Part shown: piece by piece, positions 13,036-24,391 of the stretch
How positions within the stretch are numbered: position 1 is the stretch's first letter
Layout: the number at the start of each line of letters is the position of its first letter
Position numbers and translations under genes: made by a program
The notes under the pieces: model-generated
Database searches by the model: none
What the model was told of the DNA's origin: nothing
What the model saw: the letters and a program-made list of their open reading frames with translations, nothing else
Source of the DNA: Cacajao melanocephalus
Taxonomy: Eukaryota; Chordata; Mammalia; Primates; Pitheciidae
Direction of reading: 5' to 3'
Assembly (NCBI GenBank): GCA_963573385.1
Contig: CAUYLG010005430.1
Span: forward strand, 1 to 64,000
Length of the DNA: 64,000 nt

Positions 13036-13597
13036 TGTTGTGGTTCACATGGGGTGTCTGGCAAAACATTAGGGAAAGTTATAGATTATACTCTCAAACG
13101 TTTTGGGAGGCCAAAAGGTTTTACTGGGACAGACCAAAGACAGCTGGTCCATTACCTTAGGGAAAAGATAGGGACGATAAGAGGCTTTCCAAGTTTAAAT
13201 CTGTTTACCCCACCTCCCTTTGTCTCTAACTGTTTACTCATGTAAACTTTGTGCTGGATGACCCTCTCAGGGAAAGGTCAAAGGGGAATTACCCATTAAT
13301 GGTGGTTACTCTGGGCCCCAGAACCTAAAACTTTTATCATTTGTAAAACCACTCTTTTAACCATGTTAATTATCCACAAGAATGTTGACTTAGAACCTCT
13401 GTTATGAAATTCATACTGAATAAATGTGATATGGGGAGGGAGTCCTGGTCAGTTGGCTGCATTTAGCCCTCTGAAAGCAGCTGACGACCATCCCTAGCCC
13501 ACCTGAGTCACTGAACCAGGTGTGAGAGTGCATTCTTTGATCCATTGTTGAGTCAGGTCTTCAGGACAGACCTCTGCAGGTAGTGATTGACCTCTCA
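13036..13597 (+). mobile_element. Solo ERV LTR (562 bp) with 6-bp target duplication
   Basis: The segment begins TGTTGTGG and ends CCTCTCA, giving TG...CA ends, and is flanked by ATAATT at 13030-13035 and 13598-13603. An AATAAA polyadenylation signal lies at 13419-13424 (hence + orientation), followed by a C/T-rich U5-like part. No internal viral sequence adjoins it, so it is a solo LTR left by recombination between two LTRs. A 6-bp duplication fits class II (HERV-K-like) elements, but I do not recognise the LTR family with certainty. Confidence 0.8.
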
Positions 13598-13603
13598 ATA
13601 ATT

Positions 13604-15364
13604 ATTGCAAAAAGGAAAACACAGAAGTTAAGCCCCATATAAATTATATTATACTTCTTCATGGGAATGCCTGTGTAATATGAGTTAAGGAGAACCATAG
13701 CTGAGCTAAGGAGGCAGAAATTAGAGTTCTTTCTCAAAAAAATGAAGAGGTTCCAGAGATAAGGCAGTAAATGATTGGTATACAGAATTTTCCTGGAAAT
13801 TTACCAAGATTGCTAGAGTGAAGGCTGTGTTGCTCATGTGTAAGCAAAGATTTAATGACATCTAAATGGCATACAACAGTATGTCGTCTGCTTCTGGGCT
13901 GTGAACTGACTGGTAATACCAGAAAATATGCATTATTGGGAGGTACTCGAATTCTAGCCCAGTGGTAGTGGAGAGCCCTCACTGAGCACCCAGTGAATTC
14001 AAATTAAACCACAAAATAGAGGCATTCCTAATAGAATGGAGCACACCCTAGAGCAAGAATATTAAAGAAATATGAAGATTCTCAGTGACTTGTCAGGTAG
14101 TATCACGTCTGACATATGTACAATTTGATTTTAAGATTACTATGATAGAGAACAGGCAAGGTAAGGATTGAGAAAATATATCCACAATGAGATAAAAAGT
14201 TTTAGTTTATTCAACATTTAGCTGTTTTGCACTGGATGGGCTGTTCAAAATGTCTCATCTGCCATACTACCACAAGTAGAAATTCAATACATAAATTTCT
14301 GAACTGATGTTAATTTGTTTCAACGTTTTTTACACCTGTCCATGTCTATCCTTCAGATTATGGGGGACAATATTGAAATTTAAAAGAATTAGGGCACTTT
14401 ATATGCTAACAGAGGACATCGTAGATGCTTGATGAATCAAGTTTCTTTGGGCAGTAAGTGGTATTGCTTAGTATTTTTTCCAATGCCATAACGATGAGAC
14501 TAATTAATGCGATGCGACTCACTATGAATGACCCATGTACAATAATGACATTTATGGCTCAAAGGAAAACTATTTGAATTGCGTTTCTAGTAGAAATCAA
14601 AGGAAGTTTAGTGATCTGGCAAACAAATTATTATGAAGATTGAAACTACTGTTATCTTTCTGTTTCCATTCATATACTATTGACTGGAATGCAGTGTGAC
14701 TCTGGACAATTTCTCCTATTTTTAATGCAATAGTATTAGTAAAATATACGCTATGTATAATTGAATTAATTTTTACCTGTCACAGTATCACTTGCAAAGA
14801 ATTAACAAAATCAGCAAATCTCAAATGATTTTAGCTAGTCATTTCCTACAATTTTTTTTTTCTCCTTGTGTTTTTAACTGAATGTCTAATACAGTTGTTA
14901 GTCTCAGACTATGTTCTAATCATAGTTTCCTGGTGACACACTAGGAGTATTTAATACTAAAAAAATGACTATGCATGTTGACTCATCCACTTTGAGAAGA
15001 TAAAACAACTGGAACATTAATTTTATACTAATAATAAATGACACCTAATATGGAATGGAATAAAATGCAGACTGTCTGCGTTTTCTAAAATAAGACAAAG
15101 TGTTCAAAAATATTCTTTACCAATAGCAGAAGCTTCAAACTGCACCTTTAAATGTTCAAAACATGCATTTACTTGGCTTTTAGAGGTACATCAATAAAAA
15201 TATTTAAAAGCACAAAATTAGTGGGTTATATTTCAATTTTTTACTTATTTTATAGCTATTTTAAACATTATTGAGGTGGCATATGGCAACATATTGCACA
15301 ATATGACTCTAAACATAGATTTAGAAATTTTTTAAATGGAGATTAAGCTAAAAATAAATAAGGC
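13604..15364. other. Intervening DNA, nothing recognised
   Basis: 1.76 kb of ordinary AT-rich sequence. No repeat, RNA gene or convincing open frame seen. Confidence 0.5.
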
Positions 15365-15657
15365 AGGCAGGCACAGTGGCTCACACCTGTAATCCTAGCA
15401 CTTTGGGAGGCTGAGGCAGGTGGATCACAAGGTCGGGATTTTGAGACCAGCCTGGCCAATATGGTAAAACCCCATCTCTACTAAAAATACAAAAAATAGC
15501 CAGGCGTGGTGACATGACCCAATAGTTCCAGCTACTCAGGAGGCTGAGGGAGGAGAATTACTTGAATCTGGGAGGTGGAGGTTGCAGTGAGCTGAGATCA
15601 CCCAACTGCACTTCAGCCTGAGTGACAGAGGGAGACTTTGTCTAAAAAATAAATAAA
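15365..15657 (+). mobile_element. Alu: Alu (AluS-like)
   Basis: A full dimeric Alu runs from GGCAGGCACAGTGGCTCAC to a short A-rich tail. AAAAATAAATAA lies on both sides, a probable target duplication merging with the tail. The diverged right monomer suggests AluS age. Confidence 0.95.
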
Positions 15658-17350
15658 GTCCAGATTAATATATAGTTATTAAAACTTGAAATTATAATTG
15701 ACTCTGAGTTTCATACGTTCCAAGAAAGAGGAAGATAAAAAGAGAGATTCTAAATTGGAATGACTTCTAAATATAAACATGACTGTTATTTGGTGGAGGA
15801 ACATGATACTAGATTTCAATTTGAAAATGAATTTTTAAGCACAAAACACCAATTTTAGATGATTCCCAATAAAATCCAAAGGAATCATATTAAATATCAC
15901 TCAATGAAGGTAATTCTCAAAGGAAAAACAAAATATATTGTGTTAAAGCCTATCTAATAGACATAACTGAACCTTGAACATGCCTGTAAAATTTTAGAGA
16001 TTATCTGAGTTGCTGATTGAAGGAAAATTATTCTGGACATTAGATGTCGAGGGAACAAGATGAATATTATATTAGGATAATTTAAGTGTTTGATTTGTAG
16101 TTTCATCTTGGAGCTCTGGGCCAGAGGCAAGCCTGAACATTTTCTTAAGAATACAATGTGGATTTGCCCAAGTGTCCAAATAAGCATTAAATATGAACAA
16201 AACCATAGCCTCTTGTACCGTGATATGTGAATAAGCATGATTTTAATTTGGGGAAAAATAAAGTGGAAGTTACTTGTTTTAAGTGAAGTTCAAAATAATT
16301 ACTGAGGAATATCTAATTTGAGTAGGGCCTGCATTCTCAGCTCATTGGATATACTGAACTATTCCATTTAGGATAATTGTTATTTTCATCTTTTTTTTTA
16401 AACATTTTATTATATTTATTTTTCTCTATTATTAGCAAAAAAACCAGTTATTTCTTTAGACTATCTCCATTCTATAATAATATAATTTTTATTTGATAGA
16501 TTGGTAGGTCTTATATTAACTATGCCTAAAGTATAATTATTAAAATAAAATTTGAAGTGATTAGAGCATAGGCTGTAGATTAGTTTTACATGAATCAAGA
16601 TTAGTGTTTGTTTTTCAAAAATTTTGTAGTTGCCCAAAAAAACTAGAAAAACTACTGGTTTTTCTAGTAGCTTTTTAGTTCTTGAATGTCAAATAGCTAA
16701 ATGTCAAACTAAAACCCATCTGTCTAAACATAAAAGAATAACTTGGGAAAAATTCAGCTCTTGAAAATTGTTACATTAGTCTTGCCAATTTTTAAAATTA
16801 ATATTAGTAATAAACCATTTGTTTCTATTTATGTCACCAGAACCGAGTTGTTACATTGAAAAATAAATGAGAATAAGACAAATGTAGGATTATAGTTTTA
16901 AAATATAGATTATATTTTCAATCTATCTTAAATCTTGGAAACAATTACTGAGGTGAATTTTTAAAAAAGTATTGACACACATTTTAAGAGAGGATTTAAA
17001 GGATATGGAGATAGTGTGTTTTTATTTTATGGTAATGATTTAGATAAATTCGATTAAATTTGAAAACTGGATCTTAAGCCAGAGACTATTCTACAATCTA
17101 AAAACACATGGAATATTTTAGTGGGATAACAATATAAATTAGAAAGCTTTTTCAATAATCAATAGGAAAGTATGCTTTCATAATTTCCCTTATGAAAAAT
17201 GTTGTTTGCTGATTTGTCTTTATACCTGTTACTGATGTCTGATCTCAGAGCCTCTTATAAAGATACATATTGAATTTTACATTTTTAAGGTACGGAGAAA
17301 GAGGATGTGTTTCTCAAATAATTTAAACTCAAGTCACTTAATCCATATTT
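15658..17350. other. AT-rich intervening DNA, nothing recognised
   Basis: No coding frame or RNA gene. 16639-16672 contains a short imperfect hairpin around AAACTAGAAAAACTACTGGTTTTTCTAG. Confidence 0.5.
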
Positions 17351-17520
17351 TCCTCTGAGCACTTTTTGAGTAACCACTATGTTCCAGGCTACATTCTAGG
17401 CAAAATGGTTAGAGCAATAAGCAAACTTTAGTTAAAAATTCTCCATTCTTATAGATTCTACATTTTTGTGGGACACACAATAAACAGGTAAACGAACAGG
17501 TAAATATTTATACCTTAGTG
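17351..17520 (+). repeat. Probable L2/MIR-class fossil
   Basis: GAGTAACCACTATGTTCCAGGC followed by an ATTCTAGG...AGAGCAATAAGCAAAC pattern and CACAATAAACAGGTAAA resembles the common 'active/tally' end of ancient L2/MIR-class repeats. Strongly diverged; the family is uncertain. Confidence 0.5.
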
Positions 17521-17788
17521 AAAAAATAAAGCAAGGTAAAGGACTAGAGAGTAAGAGGAATGTTTCTTAGGTTGCAAAAATTCTCTATGTTAATTTTTCA
17601 ACTTTTTATGAGCCATATTTATTTATTTATTTACTTTTTGTTGTTTTTGCTATTTTTTTTATCCCTCTGCATATTCATTCTTTGAGATTCTAGCCCTGAT
17701 AGAGTGATTCTGGCCTCAAATGTTTGGACAACCTTGAGTGAGCAAGGTCTCTGGACAAAATAAGAGCAATTTCTTCCAGAATACAGCT

Positions 17789-18268
17789 GAACTCATATAT
17801 TCATCATAGCTCTATTCACAATAGCAAATACATGGAATCCACCCAGGAGCTTATTAACAGTGGATCGAATAAAGAAAATCTGGTTCATATATACCATGGG
17901 ATACTATGCAGCCATGAAAAAATGAAATCGTATTTTGCAGCAACATAGATGCAACTGGAGGCCATTATCCCAAGTGAATTAATGCAGGAACAGTAAATAA
18001 AATACTCCAGGTTTTCACTTATAAGGGGGAACTAAGCATTAAATTCTCATGGATATAAAGATGGCAACAATATGCACTGGGGACTACTAGAGGGGTATGG
18101 AAGGGATAAAGGCTAGTGTTGAAAAACTATGGGGTACTATGCACACTACCTGGGTGACAGGATCAATCATACCCCAAACTTCAGCATCATACAATATACC
18201 TGTGTAACAACCCTGCACCTGTAGCGCTTGAATCTACAATAAAATATGAAAATATTTTTTAAAAATCA
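17789..18268 (+). mobile_element. L1: Outer LINE-1 3' end (L1PB/L1PA-type)
   Basis: A 5'-truncated L1 starts in the ORF2 C-terminal region (ATTCATCATAGCTCTATTCAC) and ends in an A-rich, T-interrupted tail at 18235-18268. Its left target site CAGAATACAGCT is at 17777-17788, and the matching right copy is at 19210-19221, beyond a second L1. The second element therefore landed in this one's tail. Confidence 0.9.
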
Positions 18269-19195
18269 TCTAGCCATCTGACAAAGGGCTAACATCCAGA
18301 ATCTACAAAGAACAAAAACAGATTTACAAGAAAAAAAAAAAAACCATTCAAAAGTGGGTGAAGGATATGAATAGACACTTTTCAAAAGAAGACATATATG
18401 AGGCCAAGAAACATGAAAAAATGCTCACCATCACTGATGATAAGAGAAATGCGAATCAAAACCACATTGAGATACCACCTCATGCCAGTTAGAATGGCAA
18501 TCATTAAAAAATCTGGAGACAACAGATGCTGGAGAGGATGTGGAGAAATAGGAACATTTTTACACTGTTCGTGGGAGTGTAAACTAGTTTAACCATTGTG
18601 GAAGACAGTGTGGCACTTCCTCAAGGACCTAGAAATAGAAATTCCATTTAACCCAGCAATCCCATTACTGGGTATATACCCAAAGGTTATAAATCATTCT
18701 ATTATAAAGACACATGCACACATATGTTCATAGCGGCACTGTTTACAATAGCAAAGACCTGGAACCAACCCAAATGCCCATCGACAATAGACTAGACAAA
18801 GAAAATGTGGCACATATACATCATGGAATACTATGTGGCCATAAAAAATGATGAGTTTGTGTCCTTTGTAGGGACATGGATGAATCTGGAAACCATCATT
18901 CTCAGCAAACTGACACAAGAACAGAAAATCAAACACCTCATGTTCTCACTCATAGGCGGGTGATGAACGATGAGAACACATGGACACATGGAGGAGAGCA
19001 TCACACACTGGGGTCTGTTGTGGGAGTCCAAGGGAGGGATAGTGGGGGGCGGTGGGGAGGTCGGTTAGGGATAACATGGGGAGAAATGCCAGATGTAGGT
19101 GACGGGGGGATGGAGGCAGCAAACCACATTGCCATGTGTGTACCTATGCAACGATCCTGCATGATCTGCACATGTACCTCAGAACCTGAAGTATA
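18269..19195 (+). mobile_element. L1: Inner LINE-1 3' end (L1PA-type) nested in outer L1 tail
   Basis: A 5'-truncated L1 begins near the ORF2 segment ATCTGACAAAGGGCTAAC and runs through the G-rich 3'UTR to GAACCTGAAGTAT. It is flanked by a near-identical A/T stretch (six T, five or six A, then TCA) at 18254-18268 and 19196-19211, read as its target duplication. A normal long A tail is missing at its 3' end, which is unusual. It contains the ORF2 remnant at 18398-18592, with the pattern [14 protein letters not shown]. Confidence 0.88.
18398..18592 (+). pseudogene. L1 ORF2p C-terminal fragment
   Basis: A 64-codon stretch with the L1 C-terminal cysteine region, where one tryptophan is replaced by serine (HCSWEC), is terminated by a TAA directly after KLV. 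It is part of the inner L1. Confidence 0.85.
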
Positions 19196-19221
19196 ATTTT
19201 TTAAAAAATCAGAATACAGCT

Positions 19222-22200
19222 AACGTGGACATAGTAATGTCTACTAATCTGGAAAAAAGCTGATGGCACAGTAGGCTTAGTCACAGTTATGTTGAGGATC
19301 AAAGTAAATTGAGGACTAGATTCTAGATCTGCATCTTAAAAATGAAGAACCGATTTCTTGGCAGAAAAATACGTAAATTTTTTATAAACTTTTCCCTCAA
19401 ACTTCCATTTAAATATATTATGTACTTTGTGATAACTTTGGCCACTTTTCTCATTTCATATGGATTTACTTTTGCTAGAATACTAGGCTATTCAGAAGTA
19501 ATTTTAACCATTTCATAATTTCTGTGGATAAAAACATAGGAGTTTAACTTAAATTATTTAATATTGTTTAAATTATTTTATATTTTACAATTACTCAAAT
19601 AGTTGTATTGGACAATAAAGTCCAATTTCATTGCAAAATATTTTTAGACAAATAAGATATAAATATCAAAAGTTAGATAATTTGTCACTGGCCTTTAGAG
19701 AAATTTGTCGTATCTTATCAAAAGTAGAAATTTAGTCATTGGACATGCCTCTGCAGAGCTAACATAATTTGGTTTAAAATTGAGAAAAATGTGTTCTGGT
19801 TATATAGGTGAACATTTAATTATTATCTTGAATATTTATTCATTTACTGAAGAAACTGTTGAGTAAAATGTGCTGGATGGGCCCTATTCAGCTGCTCAGA
19901 ATATAGCAAGGATCAAAGCAAACAAAATCCCTCTACCCATGGAACACACCTTCTAGAATTTACCCAAGATTAGCATAAGTGGTTCAGCTTTACTACACAA
20001 AGTTCCTCCATTTGATGGCTAAAAATAAATGATCCAAACACTTAAGCATGAGAAGAAATAATTTCCTAAAGTCTAAATATCACACAGACCAAAGGAAACT
20101 CAGCAGGTCAAGTGTTTTTCTTTATGGTCGTAATCTGCTGATGATCATTTATTGGAATGAACTTTTTAGGGATTATATAATGTAAAAGAAAATTTGTGTG
20201 ATTAGAAATACAGATTATATATGAGCTGTTAGCTTGAAAATATCAGAAACTAACTGGCCAGTTTGGCAAAATTCAAAATTATTAGAAAGATCAGACGCTC
20301 ACACAACGGATAAGAGTTGAAATATCGAGCTAATAAGCTTATTCATATCAGTGGAGTATTAGACGTTTAAAGACAAGGGAATAAAACAATACTTTTATAG
20401 AAAGAATGATCTTGTCTGCATGTCACCCTGCCATGAATCATGTCCAGATTTATCTTCTTCCCTCAAATCAAAATTAAATTTTGAAAAAAAGCACCTAATT
20501 GACTGAACTTGGTCAGTTTTACTCTGGCTTCTGAGACTGAGAAAATTAGAATCTATTTTCTATAAATTCTGTGTTGGAAGATAGGCAATTTCATTTGTCC
20601 TTCCATCAAAACTGCACAAAATAAGTGATGATTTCTCAAAAGAAAATAGGTATCATAGAAAAAACAGTGACATATAAGTGGAGCTGCCTAAACAAATAGA
20701 CAAATAAAACACACATAGAGCCGGCTTGTATCTGACAGAAGTTTGCTACTTGATTTCCACTGTCAGGATTAGTTGGACATCAATTCATCTAATTTAAAGA
20801 ACAGTGTAGCCAAAAATAGAGAACGTCTTTCTGTCCAGAGAGACTTTTCAAGAGCATGCCTTTGTTTTGGATCTCAGAAATTCACTCCAATCAATTACCC
20901 TCACCCAGAAGCAAATTTGGTTGTCTTTTTTTCCAAGATACAATCTTTCTTTTTATGTAACTCCTTTTAGAGAAATTAAATGTAAACATTATAGAAAATC
21001 TGGTGAAGGAAAAATAAGTGTACTTGGATTATTTATATGCAAGTTATCCTATTTGAAGGATAACTAATCTGCATGATGAAAGAAAAGGAGTTGAATGATA
21101 CTGTATGTCTTTAAGTATTGTTAGCTGATGTTTCTTAAGTTTGCCCTGAGGATAGGTGTCTAGGTGGCAACCAAGTATGTATGTTTTCTCTGAGTTAATG
21201 TCGACTGAGGAATAGGATCATGGTATACTGCCTCAAATATATTGAGAGACAGAAAAATTAACAGCATTAAATGTTAGTTACCATAAAAGATCAAAAATGC
21301 ATTCATTACTTTGTCAAATGCCAAAAATGTTAAAATAGATTTGTGTTTTATTAATAATATTAAATAAAAACCGTTCATTTCATACTTTAAAAGTCAAGGT
21401 AAGTACATTATCATATCTGAGATAAAGATCCACATGCTATTTTAAAAAGCCTGTTAGTTGTAAAAATTATGATTTGATAAATATTCATGAATTTTGTTAG
21501 TCCTCAAGTTAATCGATTATGTCAGTAATTTCACCAAAGACATTCACTTTTGTTAAATTTGATGAGTTATTATCAGTGGAGCTAAAAGCTGAACCTTATT
21601 CAACTATATATTTATACATATATATAGAAAATAAAGAGATATCTACTGCAATATACTTATCTGTCACTGATATCAGTAAACAATATGTACGTGTAATAGA
21701 GAGTAGGTATAGAAGTATGTTATCCTTAGTTTGAGACACTCTGTCTTCAAATTTAAACTTTAAATTCATCCATTCTCTTGTTAGTTCTGTTTTGTTCAAG
21801 TAAAACAAAAATTCATAATATTTAGCTTATTCTTTTTCTATAATAATGACTTGCTCTAAACCAGTTTCAAAACTCTTCTGTTTCACCTTGGGCCTAAGGA
21901 ATTGAAGTAGACTCTGAAGAGGATATTTCAGCCACTGCTAATCTTTTTTGATTTCATGACTTTACTCATGGGTATCCATTTCTTACTTTTCAATAAAATT
22001 TCTACTTTAGCCCATATTTTAACAAATAGCAGTAATCAAAAAGGATTCATGTATTTAACCAGTATAAGAAAAAGGATTAATGTGAGCAGAATCTGTCTGT
22101 GACCAATCCCATTTCAACTTAGTTGTATGATAAAGAGTGACATAGTTTATTTTCTGTATCTGTGTCTACGATGGTGGGGAAAAAGGTAGAAAAAATAAGG

Positions 22201-22359
22201 AATTTCTAATTGTTTTCTCACTCATGCATTGAAATGGGGTTTCATCTATATATTTAAATGTTTTTTCCAACTGAAGGTATAGTCAGTGTCAGCATAAGTC
22301 ACAATGTATACTAAGAATTTCTTCCATTATGTAAAATTATTTTCATATTTTTCAAACTA
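19222..22359. other. AT-rich intervening DNA, one weak L2-like patch
   Basis: 3.1 kb with no gene. Around 19830-19985 the run TTATTCATTTACTGAAGAAA through CATGGAACACACCTTCTAGAA faintly resembles an L2/MIR-class fossil. The short open frames at 20773-21067 and 21519-21734 have no recognisable protein content. Confidence 0.5.
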
Positions 22360-22371
22360 AAATATAAGTCA

Positions 22372-22668
22372 GGCTGGGTGCAGTGGCTCATGCCTGTAAT
22401 CCCAGAACTTTGGGAGGCTAAGGTGGGTGGATCATGAGGTCAAGAGATCGAGACCATCCTGGTCAATATGGTGAAACCCCGTCTCTACTTAAAAATACAA
22501 AAATTAGCTGGGTGTGGTGGTGCACACCTGTAGTCCCATCTACTCCAGAGGCTGAAGCAGGAGAATTGCTTGAACCTGGGAGGCGGAGGTTTCAGTGAGC
22601 CGAGATCGCACCACTGCACTACAGCCTGGTGCCTGGTGACAGAGTGAGACTCTGTCTAAAAATCAAAC
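22372..22668 (+). mobile_element. Alu: Alu (AluY/Sc-like) with 12-bp target duplication
   Basis: A full-length dimeric Alu carries GAGATCGAGACCATCCTGG, a feature of the younger AluSc/AluY groups. AAATATAAGTCA flanks it at 22360-22371 and 22669-22680. A small internal duplication (GCCTGGTGCCTGGTGAC, about 22625-22640) lengthens the right monomer. Confidence 0.95.
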
Positions 22669-22680
22669 AAATATAAGTCA

Positions 22681-24334
22681 TCAGTTTAATAGCCACGCGT
22701 ATTACATTTGGCAAATTCAAGCATAAGTCGGGCCTTCTATTCCCCTTGAATAATAAAAATGAGTCAAAATCCTGACTGATATTAATGCATGAAACTGGAA
22801 TGCTTTTAAAATTTATTTTCAGTGTATTTATTCTCTTAATTATGTTTGGTTAAGTGAATAACACAATTTACTTAAATAGGATCATTTTTTGTGGATACGT
22901 GTACAGAGCAATGCAAATGTGACTTATGCTTATTGTAATTAATAGGCATAGATCCAAACTGGTCTGAAGAGTTTGGAGCAACTGAACAAAAATTACTCAG
23001 TAAAACTCATAATACTAATATATAATTAGAAATTAATTATGTTTGTAGAATAAAATGTTATTTCTCAATTTTTAACAATTTAATATTCTGTAAAAATAAA
23101 GGTACGTGAGCTCTTCAAGAGCCAAGACAAAATCTTGGTCATTTCCATATCTCCAGTACTCTGCAGTGCTGAGCATATGCACATTTCATCAATTTAAAAT
23201 GCACAGTTTTAGTAATTTAACATCTCCGATAATTGGACTGTATCTTGCAATTGGTGTCATGTAATAGATTAATGGATTTTTTCTTAATTTCTTAGAGGAA
23301 ATATATATCAATGTACCCTACAATCAATGGTGCTTTTGATTTAGTTGAATGTATGATAGTAGATATTGCCTAAAAGTTTACTTAACTTGAAAAGCAGCAT
23401 AGTATGGTAGAAAGATAATTCTAGGATCAAGTCTGCATTTATAGTGCAAAACATGGACTGAAGCAATGAAATTGGTAGAATAGCTTGACTTGAGGCCAAA
23501 AGGGGGTGATTTTTTAAAAACCAAAAATGTCCAACTTTATTGAGGGAAAAATGACAAATAAAAACCTTATATTTTCAAAGCATACCATGTGATGTTTGAT
23601 GTAAGCATATGGATACATTGTGAAATGAATACCAAGCTAATAAACTATCAGTTGTAATGGGAATGATAAGCTTCTACAAAATGAGATAGGGTAGAGTCAA
23701 TAACAAAAAAGAAATTTTGCCTGTAGGTAAAAGGAAGGGTACATATACCCCAGATGCAGAAAGTAGGTTTGAACAATGAAGAAGTACACATTTTGTGGGG
23801 GATAGACAAAAATGGGAAATAGCTTGGTTATTTTAGTGAATTGGGAGGCAAACTGATAAACTGAAAGAAAGCCAGGTCAGCTCTAGACACAAAGATGAAA
23901 AAGACTGGTTAATAATTTGGTATTCCTGCTCTACAAAATTAAGAATCTCAAAAAAAAAAAAAAGTTTTGTGAGTGCTCGGTCAGAATTATCTGAAGCAGA
24001 GGTGCAGTTCTGTTGGGGAAGGAGTTGAAAACGGCTATCCATTTATGACCTGGGCAATTCCCCTTGGTCCAGCGTTTCAGACCTCACTCAATAAAACAAA
24101 AGCCTTGAAACTGCGAGTAATATTGAAACATAGAAATCAGTCTTACAGTACTTTATTAAATATGTGGACGTGCATAAAATTTGATCTAGTAAAATTATGC
24201 TTCTATCAGTGAAAAAATGTTAACAGCATTTGCCACTAGCAAGAGACATGGAAATTAAATATTCAGTTTTTATGTTAGAAGGATTTAACAAAAAAAAAAG
24301 AAGAAGAAGAATGTACCTAATACAATTTCAAGTT
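22681..24334. other. AT-rich intervening DNA
   Basis: No gene seen. 23505-23660 carries a possible antisense old L1 3' end, described separately. A 14-base A run lies at 23950-23963. Confidence 0.5.
23505..23660 (-). mobile_element. L1: Possible old L1M 3' end, antisense
   Basis: CAACTTTATTGAGGGAAAAA followed by ATGTTTGATGTAAGCATATG and ACATTGTGAAATGAATACCA follows the order of the reversed 3' end of old L1M elements (TTTATTGAGATATAATT...TGCGAAATGAT). Diverged; moderate support. Confidence 0.5.
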
Positions 24335-24349
24335 AAACAGCAACCTAGA

Positions 24350-24379
24350 GTGCTCGCTTCTGCAGAACATATACTAAAA
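24350..24379 (+). pseudogene. RNU6 pseudogene fragment: U6 snRNA 5'-end retro-fragment (tailless)
   Basis: 30 bases match U6 snRNA positions 1-30 with two substitutions: GTGCTCGCTTC, then T for G, GCAG, then A for C, ACATATACTAAAA. The match starts exactly at the U6 5' end. AAACAGCAA(C/G)CTAGA flanks it at 24335-24349 and 24377-24391, 14 of 15 bases identical, sharing the terminal A run. This is the mark of L1-type target-primed insertion of a 3'-truncated RNA, with the internal AAAA of U6 as the likely priming site. It lacks nearly all of U6 and any upstream promoter, so it is non-functional. Confidence 0.8.
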
Positions 24380-24391
24380 CAGCAAGCTAGA

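Noticed and set aside
24350..24379. Functional U6 gene
   Set aside because: Only 30 of about 107 bases are present, with two changes, and no proximal sequence element, TATA box or T-run terminator of a U6 gene is seen.
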